64,000 bases of DNA from Viola odorata (taxonomy: Eukaryota > Streptophyta > Magnoliopsida > Malpighiales > Violaceae). The stretch is from contig OY829539.1 in the NCBI GenBank assembly GCA_963691705.1, forward strand, positions 58,688,327 to 58,752,326, read 5' to 3'. Within the stretch, counting starts at the first letter, position 1; each line of letters starts with the position of its first letter. The position numbers were made by a program, and so were the translations under genes. Shown piece by piece: positions 11,819 through 22,945 of the stretch. The notes beneath the pieces were generated by a model. It was not told where the DNA came from. It saw only the letters and a program-made list of their open reading frames with translations, and did not search any database.

Positions 11819-13550
11819 ATTTGGGTAGAACTATTCAGATCACGTGGCTCTGCTGCTGTGCAATGATTATGTTGATTGGGGGACGAAGCTTTTCAGGGAT
11901 CTTACTGCGTGGTGGGAAGTAGCTAGTTTCAAAGAGACGGTTTTCAGCTTCTGGTCGAACGCAGGTAAGACCTTTCCGGGATATTATCAGGTGGTAAAGA
12001 AACTCCGATGGGTGAAGGAGAAATTGCGGGTCTGGACCCGTGAGGTTTTTGGCAAGATAGAAGTCCGACTCCAAGAGTTACAAGATAAATCTGAGTTCAT
12101 GGACAAGTTAGTGGATGAGCGGGACTTGACTCTAGAGGAAGTGTTAGAAAAAACAGATATTAACGCAGCCTTGTGGGACCAACAGGGGCGTGCTCTTCAC
12201 TTGTGGCAACATAAATCTCGCCTGAAATGGTGCTCTCATGGTGACCGTAACACGGAATACTTCCACACCTGGCGAAAGTTACTAGTAGGAGAAACAATGT
12301 TATAGAGATTGTTTCTAATACTGGTAGACTCACTAATCCCAGCGACATCAAGGTAGCAGCTGCCAGCTGCTTCTCAAATTTTTTCAAGGTCGTTAGTTGG
12401 GACAGACCACGGATGCAGGATTTAGGCTTTGCCAAGTTGGATGCTGAAGAGGTAGCACAGTTAGATAAAGAGGCATCAACAGTTGAGATTTGGGAGGCAG
12501 TAAAGAGTTGTGGAGGTGACAAATCACCAAGCTCGGATGGGCTGTCTCTGCGCTTCATACAAAATGCTTGGGAATTCATAGGAGCATACATATGTCAGTT
12601 GGTTCGAGGGTTTTTCAGCTCGGTCAGATTTCTCCATAGTGCGAATTCTTCTTTCCTTACACTTATACCGAAAGTGTCATCTGTGAAGAGGTTTTGTGAA
12701 TTTCGTCCTATCAGTCTCGTTAGCAGCTATTATAAGATCATTTCAAAAATCTTAGCCAATCGACTAGGGTCTGTAATCACCTTAGTAGTAAGTGAATTTC
12801 AACATGGGTTCATAAAAGAGAGACAGACTCTGGAATGCATGTTGACAGCAAATGAGGTCGTACACTATCTCAAGGCTACCCACCAGCAAGGCTTCTTGTT
12901 TAAACTTGACTTTGAGAAAGCATATGATTCGGTAGAATGGAGCTACTTGGATGACATTGTGGGTCACATGGGGTTCAGTCAAAAATGGCAGGGATGGGTC
13001 CACCAATGCTTGAGTACTGCTAAGGTTTCAGTTTTGATTAATGGGTCACCCTCTGTCGAGTTTGGGGAGGATTGAGACAGGGGTGCTCCATGTCTCCTTT
13101 CTTGTTTAATATTGTTGCCGAGCGGCTCCATCAACTGTTTCACAGGGCGAAGAGGTATGGGCTCTTGAGGGGCATAGGCAACAAAGTTGCGGGATGGAAA
13201 GTTACTCACCTACAGTTCGCGGGCGATACCATGGTGTTTGTCAATAACGAGGAGGCAGAAATTCAATGTGTAAAAGGATTACTACATTGGTTCGATGCTT
13301 TCTCGGGTTTGAAAGTCAATTATCATAAAAGTTTCTTAGCAGGGATTAATGTATTCAGGTAGTCAGGAGAGACGATGGCTCGTAGAGCTAGTTGTATATT
13401 CGAATCCTTGTCGTTCAAGTACCTAGGCTCCTATGTTGGGATGAACCCGAGGAGATTATCCAGCTGGAATTTTATGATCCAGGCAATGAGGAAGAAGCTA
13501 GCGACACGGAAAGGCTCGATTCTCTCAGTGGGAAGGAGGGTTACTCTTAT
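11819..13550 (+). mobile_element. Old LINE (L1-type) fragment, left part, degraded ORF2
   Basis: Frame segments at 11844-12305, 12413-13072, 13072-13362 and 13375-13550 are collinear with the ORF2 protein of the large LINE on the other strand. They cover the end of the endonuclease (SDH), the linker, and most of the reverse transcriptase (FRPISLVSSYYK, KLDFEKAYDSVEW, QGCSMSPFLFN). At least two frameshifts (between 12300 and 12413, and near 13070) and an in-frame stop at 13360-13362 break it. The RT catalytic box reads FAGD where FADD is expected. The 5' part is missing, as is usual for LINEs. The sequence resumes after the nested insertion at 19116. Confidence 0.9.
13534..13550 (+). repeat. 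17-bp target-site duplication, left copy
   Basis: The sequence AGGAGGGTTACTCTTAT occurs here and again at 19116-19132, exactly flanking the inserted minus-strand LINE. The two copies are identical. The host is the RT region of the older LINE, whose coding continues across the second copy. Confidence 0.95.
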
Positions 13551-13740
13551 TTATTTTTTTAATAGGCTGAAAACATATTATAAGCAAGCCATAAAAGCTA
13601 TGGCTGCTAGAAGAAAAGAATGTACAAAAGGGAGAGAGCAAAACCCCTCCCTAATCAAACAAACAGCACTGCCCAAACTGGCATACACCAGGAGCACAAG
13701 AACACAAGACAGCAAGCCACACACTCCCTATCAAAACAAA

Positions 13741-16700
13741 TCAACCCCACCTAAATAACCAATCTACAGATTGCAGCATTTGGGCCGCTGAATATGGAAA
13801 GCAGGGGTCTGCACTCAGCAGCCAATTACGCCAATTGGCAAAAATCATATTCATCGTGCGCATGGAGGATGGGGCGATTTGGTTAAAAACCGTTGCATTC
13901 CGTTGAATCCATACCGACCAAAGCACGGACACAAGGAGGGGTTGCCACATTGCCTTGGACTGGTTGCAACGAATAGGCAGAAGAGACTGCCAACCATCCC
14001 ACAATTCAGCAACCGTCTGAGGCCTAACCCAACACACGCCCAACCATCCTAACAACATCTCCCAAACCGAGTCAGCAGCTGCACAATGAATGAACAAATG
14101 GTGGTTGGTTTCCTGAAGATCAGCACACAAAGGACAAGTATTCTCCACCTGAGAGATGATTTGACGACGACATAGAAAATCCCGAGTGGCAATCTTACTT
14201 TGCAATGTCAGCCACGTAAAGAAATTGATGCGAAATGGCACTTTTACTTTCCAGCAAGAACAGAGGGCGGCATTTCTCTCCTCGCCCAACCTGAATTTTT
14301 CCATCCCTCTACTCCACGATGCAATCGAAAAGTCCCCTGAATTATCTGCCTCCCATTTGATCTCTAAATTGCGGTTATCTTTACATGGCACCGACAGACT
14401 GTCCTGTAGATTCCTAATAGCATCAACCTCCCACTCAAATAGCCCACACCGCCACATCCAATCCCAACTCCAGATAACCCCGTCCCAATGCCCAAATTCG
14501 TGAATCATACCCATCTTGTTGCAAGCTAGGGAATAAAGCCTTGGGTATTTAATAGCTAACGGAATTTTGTGAGCCCACAAATCCCACCAAAACCTCACTC
14601 CATCCCCGCTTCCAATGCTAGTGCGGAGGTGAGAACTCCAAAAACTAAACGCTGAAGAGGATCGCCCACATACTCTAAAAATATCTCGCCAAATAGGAGA
14701 CATCTTCATAGGATCACATAACCAGAAACCACCCGTACCAGTGAAACTATACTCTTTCCGCACCAGCTCCACCCATAATTTGTTATCACCCCTCAAAGCT
14801 CCCCATATCCACTTAAATAAAAAGGCTACATTTCTATCTTGAAGGCTACCCAGCCCCAACCCACCTGCTTCCTTGGAACGAATGACTGACTCCCATTTAA
14901 TTTTGGCCATGCCCTTCGACTGCTCCTTCCCACTCCATAAGAAACATCTCATTATTCTTTCGCATCTCTGAACAACACCTTTCGGCATGAGATAAACAGA
15001 CATATTATACACTGGGAGACTAGTCAGAACTGATTTAATGAGAGTTAACCGCCCGCCCATCGAGAGCAGGGGGCCCTTCCACGCTGCTAAACGATTCCGC
15101 ATTGACTGGATAAGGAAATCCCAACTCGAAATTCTCCTAGGATTTAAACCCACATAAGATCCTAAGTATTTGAAAGGCAAAATCTCGTACTTACATCCTG
15201 CTCTCCTGGCAACCATATCTCCTGACTGCCTACAAATATTGATCCCCACCAGAGTGCTTTTATGGTAGTTCACCTTCAATCCTGAAAAGGCGTCGAACCA
15301 TCTGAGAAGCCCCTTGACACACTGGATTTCTTCCTCATCATTGTTGACAAATATTAAAGTATCATCTGCAAATTGCAGATGAGACATTCTCCAACCTGCC
15401 AAATCATTACCAATCCCCTTTAGCAACCCTTGATCAAGCGCTCGTTGAAGCAGCAAGTGGAGGCCTTCTGCTGCAATGTTAAACAGGAAGGGGGACATAG
15501 AACACCCCTGTCTCAATCCTCTTCCCAAGCCGAATTGAGCGGACGGCGAACCATTAATCAGAACCGACACCTTAGCAGAGTCTAAGCAGCCCTTCACCCA
15601 ACCTCGCCATTTCAAACTAAACCCCATATATCCTAGAACATCATCCAAATAACTCCACTCAACCGAGTCGTAAGCTTTTTCAAAATCTAGTTTGAACAGA
15701 TATCCTTGTCGGCGATTAGACTTTAGGAAATGGATGATCTCGTTTGCAGTCATAACACAATCCAGGGTCTGCCGGCCCTTTATGAATCCATTCTGCACCT
15801 CACTAACCACAGACCCAATAATCTTGGCCAATCGAGAAGCCAGAATTTTCGAAACTATCTTGTAATAGCTACTAACCAGACTAATAGGCCAAAATTCTGA
15901 AAATCTCTTAGCTGATTTAATCTTGGGAATAAGCGTGAGGAAGGAAGTGTTAGCTCCAAAGGGAAACCGCCCTGTATTAAAAAAGCTTTTCACAAGTCTA
16001 CAGAAATCTCCACCTAAAATATCCCAGGCATTCTGAATAAACAGCATCGATAGCCCATCCGGCCCAGGAGTTTTATCCCTACCACTATTCTTCACCGCCT
16101 CCCAAATTTCCGAACTTGAAACCTCACTATCCAGCATCTCAACTTCCTCAATTCCCAGCTTCCGAAATCCCAAATCGGCTATTTTCTGTCTCTCCCAAGA
16201 GACTGCTTTGAAGAAATCTTCATAGTATGTGGCTGCAGCAACCTTGATTTCCCCCGGCAACCTCAACCGCCCACTACTAGATATGATCTCAGTAATGTTG
16301 TTTCTGCGTTGAGAATTCTTAGCCAGGAGGTGAAAAAACTTAGTGTTTCTGTCACCTAGAGAATTCCATCGAACCCTAGCCTTAATCTCCTAGAACCGGC
16401 TGGCTTGCCCCTGTTTAACCCATAACCCAGCCTCAGCTTCTACCTTAGATGCTCGTTCTGCTGTAGACAACTCTCTTTCATCTGCAATCCTCTCTAGAGT
16501 CTCGACCTGTTCCTGAAGATCCCGGATTTGATTCTCAATAAGACCGAACACCTCTTTATTCCACACCCTCAACTTGCTCTTCAACCATTTTATCTTTTTC
16601 AGAACCTGGTACTCGCCAGGAAATAACATACTCGCTTCTAGCCACCAAGCTTTTATCTTCTCCTTGAACCCTGGAGTCTCCCACCAAGCTGCTATATCAC

Positions 16701-17442
16701 GAAAAGGTTTGGGACCCCAATCCTGACGGTTATACTGAAGTAATAATGGAGTGTGATCAGAGCCATTCCGCCCCAGAGCCTGAACCTGAAGATTAGGAAA
16801 TTTCACAAGCCAATCAGAATGGATGAGGATCCTGTCAATCTTGCTTCTGCTAATGGAATTAGCCCATGTAAACCGACGTCCAACCAGCGGCATATCCAAG
16901 AGATGACAGCCTTCAATCCAGTTCCTAAACTCCTCCATCCCCCGAGTCATTCCCAACCCGTTCATGCGGTCCGAAGGCAATAACGTTTCGTTAAACTCCC
17001 CTGTAACCAACACTAGCCCCTGAAAATCATCCATAACTGTGCGAAGCTCCGCCCATAAATGATCCCTTTGCATGGCCACCGAATATCCATACACGTTAAG
17101 AAGAGCACACGAAAAATCAGATGCAAGGAGGCGCCCTTGGATCCAGATGTACCTCTCACCAACCGTCGATCTATCTACCTGTAATTTCCTCTTATCCCAC
17201 ATAGTAAGCAAGCCTCCTGATCTCCCCACAGCAGGAGCACTCACCCACCCAACATCCGCATTATTCCACAGGGAATTCACAAAAAAGTCCGTAACTACCT
17301 CTTTCTTCGATTCCTGAATAAAGACCACCTCAAGATCCTCCCTGTTAATCGTACGTTTTATGAACCGCTTCTTCACTCCGGAGAGAAGACCCCTACTATT
17401 CCAAGAAATCAACTTAACCATTGAGAGGACGACCAAACACAC
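13741..17442 (-). pseudogene. LINE ORF2: AP-like endonuclease and reverse transcriptase, interrupted by one stop
   Basis: One reading frame runs from an ATG at 17442 (a second ATG at 17421 precedes KLISWNSRG) to a stop at 13741-13743, broken only by TAG at 16390-16392. The aligned residue in the older LINE copy is Trp. Upstream of the stop is the endonuclease: SWNSRG, QESK, and SDHTPLLL are present, but the usual GDFN reads GEFN. Downstream are the reverse transcriptase (usual FRPISL reads FWPISL; KLDFEKAYDSVEW; GLRQGCSMSPFLFN; FADD intact) and the zinc-finger-like RT-associated domain with CPLC and HHLFIHC. No RNase H domain was recognised. It starts 17 bp after ORF1. The product would nick DNA and copy the element's RNA into the site. 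Confidence 0.9.
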
Positions 17443-17459
17443 ACGCTACCTACAAAGAG

Positions 17460-18926
17460 CTAAGCGCTGAAGCGTCTTACTTCTTCCTCGAATCTTTGTC
17501 TATCAAATGTTCTCATACCCGTTTCATTGGCCTTCATCGCCAAAGCTAACTGATTTCCCAATTCCCAAACTTTACCAGCTATGATTGTAGCATCCAACGC
17601 TTTGTTCATGTTTTTAATGTCGTCATCTTCTGCGTGGAATACAGCGGCTACTGAACCAAGGCCAGATTCTGCCGTCTGAAGACTACCTGTCTTACCAACC
17701 AACTTCTTCGCCTTCCTTTTTGTAACCAACGAGGGTACAACCCCCTTATCACCATCCTCTAATGGCAACTCATTCAACTCTTGAAATACCTCTAGCATGT
17801 GGTTCTTAGAAGGACTTCCTACCGAAGCTTCCACATTTTCCACATTTCCTTCCTCCCCAATATCTGAGACCGAATTGTCCTCCCTGCACTCGTCCTCTTC
17901 CTGCTGAAGGTTTTCATCACCTATCATCCAATCTAAATTGGATATAGCCCCCTGTAATGGTTCTTCTTTGCAGACCACTGAATGAGTAGTTCTGTTAACT
18001 CTCACCTTAATGATATCATCGATATGATATCGCTGTGTAGATACCAACATGCGGCCCACATCTAGCCGTTTACGTCGAAGTGTAACATCATCAATCACAA
18101 CCAAGCTACCTAGTCGTGATCCCAATGATTCGAAGGCCTTGGCACCCCATACTTGAACAGGTACACCTACACAGTGTACCCAACAAAATCTACTTCCATC
18201 TGCAACCCTCTCATTCCACGGGACAATTTGCGAAAAGATGGAATCACAATCTGTGTTCTTCGGAGCCATTACTCTCTCGTACTCACTGTCATTTTCAAAT
18301 TCTAGCAGAATCAGCCCGCGTCCCATCACACGAGTCTCACAAATCCACCCGGCTTCAACAACCAAGTCTTGAATTGATGGGACATTTTCAATGCGCCTCA
18401 ATACCCCAACAACACATCTACGCAACCAGTCTTGATTATCCTCCAGGATATCCAAATCAATAATCTCTCCTTCATTGCGTGGCTGATCCAATGCCCTAGA
18501 TGATTCTCCTCTAACCACATCAGACCAACTATGAGAAGGAGGAAGGTCCTTTTTGCTACCATTCCTACCTGGTTTTTTTCCTTTCACTAGATTGTCATTC
18601 CCTCTCTTAGTCATTGAATTATCTTTTCTACTCTTAGCCAAACGACAACGCAGTGCTGATGCCCCAATGAATTGGCGATCAAGAGCACTCACCATGGCCT
18701 CAGCATTTTCCACGTTATCCAAACGAATAAAACAGAAGCGCTTACCTGCTACATTACGACGACGGGGAATGAATACATCCTTGACCTTCCCGAAACTTGG
18801 GAGCCTCCACCTACGGTAGATCAAATACCTCAGGCCATGAATGTCCACATGTGTCGGGAGATTCTCCATGTAAAAGGATGTTGTACGATCTTCGTCGCTG
18901 GGTTTGTGGAGGCGGGATGATGCCAT
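17460..18926 (-). CDS. LINE ORF1: RRM-containing RNA-binding protein
   Basis: The 488-residue frame begins MASSRLHKPSDEDRTTSFYM. An RNA recognition motif spans about residues 15-95, with an RNP2-like TSFYMENL and an RNP1-like KRFCFIRL. The segment after it is basic and Ser/Lys-rich. A second region (about residues 150-320), including WVHCVGVPVQVW, resembles the conserved middle domain of plant retroelement ORF1 proteins. The C-terminal third is acidic. No zinc knuckle was seen. ORF1 proteins of this class bind element RNA in the retrotransposition particle. The frame is intact from ATG to stop, and ORF2 follows after 17 bp. Confidence 0.85.
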   Translation of the reverse strand: MASSRLHKPSDEDRTTSFYMENLPTHVDIHGLRYLIYRRWRLPSFGKVKDVFIPRRRNVAGKRFCFIRLDNVENAEAMVSALDRQFIGASALRCRLAKSRKDNSMTKRGNDNLVKGKKPGRNGSKKDLPPSHSWSDVVRGESSRALDQPRNEGEIIDLDILEDNQDWLRRCVVGVLRRIENVPSIQDLVVEAGWICETRVMGRGLILLEFENDSEYERVMAPKNTDCDSIFSQIVPWNERVADGSRFCWVHCVGVPVQVWGAKAFESLGSRLGSLVVIDDVTLRRKRLDVGRMLVSTQRYHIDDIIKVRVNRTTHSVVCKEEPLQGAISNLDWMIGDENLQQEEDECREDNSVSDIGEEGNVENVEASVGSPSKNHMLEVFQELNELPLEDGDKGVVPSLVTKRKAKKLVGKTGSLQTAESGLGSVAAVFHAEDDDIKNMNKALDATIIAGKVWELGNQLALAMKANETGMRTFDRQRFEEEVRRFSA

Positions 18927-19115
18927 CAGAAGGTTTTTTCACTCCAGTCGCGTGAGGCGTCCTGGTGTTTGGGAGTCTCCGGCAGCAGTGGCTAGCCGGA
19001 GAGGAGCGCCGGGCCGCCTAGGTTTCCGTTTGAAACAGCTAGGAGCGGGAATTTCGGAGCTTTTTTTGTTTTTCTATTTCTCCAGTGTTCCGGCGCTTAC
19101 TCAAATGTTTTTCTC
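18927..19115 (-). other. LINE 5' untranslated region
   Basis: Between the ORF1 start and the target duplication lie 189 bp, GC-rich near ORF1 and A-rich near the outer end. Plant L1 elements carry an internal promoter here; no specific motif was identified. Confidence 0.7.
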
Positions 19116-19580
19116 AGGAGGGTTACTCTTATCAAGTCAGCGCAGGCTAGCATTCCTATGTACAACATGCCATTATTTCGCATGCCAAAAGGTATTGTCC
19201 TTCAATGCGAGCGAATGATGAGAAGGTTTCTCTGGAGTGGAAACGAGTAGAAGAGAGGTTTAGCTAAGATAAAGTGGGATGTTGCGCTTGTCTGACATAG
19301 CGAGATGGGTTGGGTATCGGTTGTCTACAAACCCAAAATGAAGCGTTCTTGCTGAAATGGGTTTGGGGTCTGTTTATCGGGAAGAGGAAACTTTAGGTAG
19401 AGATGGTTTGAAAACAGTATAATTTTAGTACATTGGGGGGACTTCTAGCTAAGAGAAAATGACAACTTCTCTCAAGTTTAGGGTGATATTATTCGAGTAT
19501 ATGGACGGACTAATTCTTTATTTGGGTTCTGGACCTCCAATATCAAACTGAAACTAAGCAGTGGTGCGACCATTAAATTT
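19116..19580 (+). mobile_element. Old LINE fragment, right part, after the nested insertion
   Basis: It begins with the right copy of the target duplication (19116-19132) and carries on the reverse transcriptase coding cut at 13550. Translated segments such as MYNMP, MPKGI, MRRFLWSGNE and LAKIKWD align with MYLMPKGVVQRCERIMRCFLW-type sequence of the intact element. Later segments match its DIFRVCGRSSSAFSFW region up to about 19575, with several stops and frameshifts. The rest of ORF2 and the 3' end are missing. Confidence 0.85.
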
Positions 19581-19620
19581 ATTATTATAGTTACGTATTC
19601 ATTTAAGGGCCTCATCTTAA

Positions 19621-19770
19621 TTTTCTCCCACCACCACCGCTCCCGCCACCACCGCTCCCACCACCATTTATTTATTTTGTCTGTCTTATTAATTTATGAT
19701 GATAATGTGTTTTGGTACGAATGTTCAAGACGCACGCAGGCCACCGCACATGCAATTTCTTGTCAAGTTA
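19621..19770 (-). pseudogene. Remnant of a further glycine-rich-protein gene
   Basis: At 19627-19664 the minus strand reads as GGG-S-GGGG-S-GGGG, like the long Gly-rich exon. At about 19703-19765 there is a block alike to 10030-10090 upstream of GRP copy 1: both contain GGTACG, TTCAAGA-GCA-G, CCACC/GCACATGCA and CTTGTCAAG in that order. Signal peptide and Cys-rich parts are missing. It is best explained as a partly deleted duplicate. Confidence 0.5.
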
Positions 19771-20210
19771 AGGCTTGAAGGTGGGACAAGTAGTACATGT
19801 ACGTGCCTAGATCTCCAATTTCTTCATTTATTTATGTATTTTTGTATATGATCAGATTATGAGTTATAAATTGGAAGTCATATTGGCTTGACGACGTCGT
19901 TCAAAAGCCTTTTTTTTCTTCCTAAAATCATGAGAGCTCACGTTACTGCTCATTCTATGACTCAATTAATTGACATTTTAGAGATGATTAATCTATATTT
20001 TTAAGAAATTTGTTAAACCAGATATTCATATAAATTATAAAATAGCTAATGATAACCCAAATTTCTATAATTTAAAGGTATATAAATAAAAGGAATAAAA
20101 AAAGTAGCTTTATAAAGTGCTAAATGTCAAGTAATGTGTTGATAATAAAACAATTTCTTTAATTACATTTATGTGGGAAAAGTTAGTATTGAACATTTGA
20201 ACCACAATAC

Positions 20211-20533
20211 GTTATTCCCTCTATTTTTTAAAAGTTGTCGTTATATTTGACAAAAGAAAAAAAATTATACTCTATAAGGAACAATTAATTGTCTCGCTTA
20301 TATTTTCAGCCTCGTCTAGGAAGTTAGTTAATATTTTTAATTATAGTTTTTATTCTTTCTATAAATTATAAAATACAACTCAATTAATTTAAAATATTTT
20401 AATTTTAGATTGATATAATTTATAATGAAATAATTAATATAGCGAAAAGAAAAATTAGTATAATATATTTGTAATTAAAATTAATAATTATTTTAGTTTG
20501 TGCAAGATAATTCTTAAAAGATGGATGGAATAC
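20211..20533. mobile_element. Probable Stowaway-like MITE (Tc1/mariner type)
   Basis: The left end reads TATTCCCTCTATTTTTTAA and the right end, reversed, reads TATTCCATCCATCTTTTAA. Both open with the CTCC/TCC-rich motif seen in plant Stowaway elements and start at a TA dinucleotide. The interior is AT-rich without an open frame. Boundaries are approximate. Confidence 0.5.
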
Positions 20534-20608
20534 TTATATACACGTGTTTATAAGCTTCACATTCATAATACACGCGGAGATAGGAGAAGCTGCACATTCA
20601 TAATAATC

Positions 20609-20715
20609 GGGACGGATGAGATTACAAATTTAAATCATTAATGAGTTGACCAGTCAATAAAATTCAACAAGTGGTCAACTCATTAATTACTTGAATTTTT
20701 AATCTCATCCGTCCA
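20609..20715. repeat. Hairpin-forming inverted repeat, about 105 bp
   Basis: The left arm runs GGACGGATGAGATTA, AAATT, ATTAATGAGTTGACCA. The right arm is its reverse complement with few mismatches, separated by about 20 bp. It has the shape of a very small foldback MITE. No target duplication was established. Confidence 0.65.
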
Positions 20716-22057
20716 ATTTTATTGAACGGTTCAGATTTCTCTAACATGACTGATCATGTTTAAGAGAAAATTAGAAGAGCTCAATCCCTTTATTTGAAAG
20801 GGTAATGTTGATTTTAGAGTGTTATGGGTCGGCCTGTGATCTTCGAGTTTATCTTTTCTAAAGATTGCTCCTAAGTTTTTTCTTAGCCCACATTTTATGG
20901 TCGCGTTGTGTTTGAAGTGAATTATGAGACGTCAATTACGTTTTTTAAGTTTGCTTATCTATATATAAAATTATGAGACAGATCTAATTCATCCAAGTAT
21001 ACCCTTGTTTGGTGCTAATAACCACCAAAAGCATGTCCAAAGTTAGGATATTCATCTATAATTAACAAGGCTTTCAATTAAATAAATTAAAGTACGTATG
21101 ATATTTTTATGATTTTTTTCTAAGTATATTAATAATTTGTAAAATTATTTTAATAATAATAATAAGTCAAAATTGCTTTAAATAATTTTTTATATATTTT
21201 AAATTAACAAACAACTAACGAAAACAAAAATCTATATTCTTCAATTAAATTTCGTGTTTTTTAGTGTATCATATTAATCTGGTTTATATATTTTTGAGTA
21301 TATTTTTACATTTGACATAATTCTATAAATTCATGTATATTTAGATATTTTTACATTTTTTTCTACTAATTTTTTTTAGTTTTCTAAAAAGTAAAAAAAT
21401 GTTTAAATAAAATCTCACATGTAGGTATCTCAAATATACCAGACAAACACTGGAAATAATAAAAATAACCTTTGGAATTATTGAAAGAACTAAAAATTTA
21501 ATCAGAGAAATATTTTAGGAAAAATGAAAAATGTTTTAGAACATAATTAAGGAGTATTTTATTTATTTTGTAACATGGTAATGAGAGTATTACTATTACA
21601 TGCAACACAAACTCACGAGTGCTAAAGCAAGGCTTGTCTAGTGCCCTTACAGTTTACTTCAAGGCTTATTTATATTTCTTTCATTATTTTGCGTTCACTT
21701 CATCAGTGCCCTTCTCTTCTTTACCGCAGCACCCGACGTATTCTTGTAGTCAGGTTGGCTGTTTGTTTTTTGGTCAGGAGCTAGTGTTAGCTTCCTGATG
21801 TGAGGCGTCTGCAGCTGCTGGTTGTTCCAGGCTGCTGTTTTTCTTTGTTGGTTTTTGCCATGTCCTTCATGGCCATTCCTATATATATAATACATATACA
21901 TCTGCTTAAAAAAAAAACAATAATTTGTTATTATTCTATATACAATGAGTTTGTATTGCAGTGTACAACGATAGTGCTTTCGTGGTTGAATTCCCTAATT
22001 TACATTTTTTTTGGTACAATAAGAAAGAAGAGCTGATAGTTAACCCCGATTACGAAG
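20716..22057. other. Intergenic region, possible retroposon 3' end
   Basis: AT-rich with no gene. A GC-richer stretch at about 21600-21920 ends in TCTGCTT followed by a run of ten A (21909-21918), which could be a truncated plus-strand LINE 3' end with its tail. No homology to the other LINEs here was seen by eye and no target duplication was found. Confidence 0.35.
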
Positions 22058-22694
22058 TCATGAGTTAAATGTATATATTGTAATTGACTTCTGTTTTTTA
22101 GCAAAGAGGGTGGCCTCTTTGGCATCCCTGCAACACCTCTGGCATCCGTATCTACTACCATAGTAGCAACAACCATAACGGCAGTACCTACCTCCTCCAC
22201 CACCACCTTGTGCGGTGCTATATGCATCATCTGATTCTTTTGCCACGTTCACTACTAATATATACATATATCATATAATTAATCAAATGCAAACCTTACG
22301 TCTTTAAGAGTTTGTAGGAATTGAGCATATGCATGGTGAGATTAATAAAATTAATTATGATTCAACGTGTTTAAGAATACACTTACACACCTGTATGAAT
22401 TATGATCGAACGTGTGAGTTGCCAAATGAGTTTATAATTTATAGATTAATATATAATCCAGAAAAATGTAAGCTCATTCCCATGGTGGTAACTGTATGCC
22501 ACCAACTTGTGAAAAAAATCACGGGAGTAGTAAAAAATAGTAAAGTAAAAAGAGCACAATGATGACATATAAGATATAATTTACCACTTTTCTCATGATC
22601 ATCTTTTGATGCATCATCAACTGCCACGGCAGCCTGAGAAGATGAGAGCAGCTGCAAAGAGAAAAGCCAGCAGAATATAACTCTTGGAATTCAT
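22058..22694 (-). pseudogene. GRP copy 2, frameshifted in the signal peptide
   Basis: This is a paralogue of the gene at 9027-9790 with the same two-exon structure: exon 1 at 22585-22694, exon 2 at 22058-22251. Exon 2 encodes VNVAKES, a Gly run, then [18 protein letters not shown] and a tail ending TFNS. Exon 1 starts MNSKSYILLAFLFAAALI, but the frame from this ATG ends at a TGA within the exon. The frame that matches the paralogue (SSQAAVAVDDASKD) is offset, consistent with loss of 2 nt in a CT-rich stretch at about 22640-22648. No in-frame ATG opens the second frame. A TATA-like CTATAAATT lies about 60 bp upstream. A sequencing error is the main alternative to a real pseudogene. Confidence 0.75.
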
Positions 22695-22744
22695 TTTTTC
22701 TCTCTCTCTAGTAATTAGAAATATGTAATAATAATATGGTAGTT

Positions 22745-22945
22745 TTGTGACAATTTATAGTGGTGGGGTGGAGCTTTATCCACTGAATTGTAGAAATGGT
22801 GGGTCGTCGATGAGGAAATACATTTTTGGATCTTAGTTTACATTTTTATTTTGATATTTAAATTGGTACATTTATATACGTAGTAATTAGGACTTGTTGG
22901 CAACTAGCTAGCACGTGATCGTATGCCAACTATCACGTGATATGG
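22745..22945 (-). promoter_or_regulatory. Upstream region of GRP copy 2 with two CACGTG motifs
   Basis: A TATA-like element lies near 22750-22762 on the minus strand. CACGTG cores occur at 22912-22917 and 22934-22939, the second inside the palindrome ATCACGTGAT. GRP copy 1 also has a CACGTG upstream, so this bZIP/bHLH-type site may be a shared feature. Confidence 0.5.

Larger units (their letters stand above)
13551..19115 (-). mobile_element. Nearly full-length L1-type LINE (non-LTR retrotransposon)
   Basis: The element is 5,565 bp. Reading on the minus strand it has a leader of about 190 bp (19115-18927), ORF1 with an RRM (18926-17460), ORF2 with endonuclease and reverse transcriptase (17442-13741), a short 3' untranslated region and an A-rich tail. 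The identical 17-bp flanking duplications are the signature of target-primed reverse transcription and imply fairly recent insertion. It lies inside another LINE fragment on the opposite strand. ORF1 is open; ORF2 has one in-frame stop and altered residues at two conserved motifs, so it is probably not autonomous now. Confidence 0.95.

Noticed and set aside
13551..19115. LTR retrotransposon
   Set aside because: No long terminal repeats, integrase or protease; endonuclease-first ORF2, A-rich 3' end and 17-bp target duplication identify a LINE.
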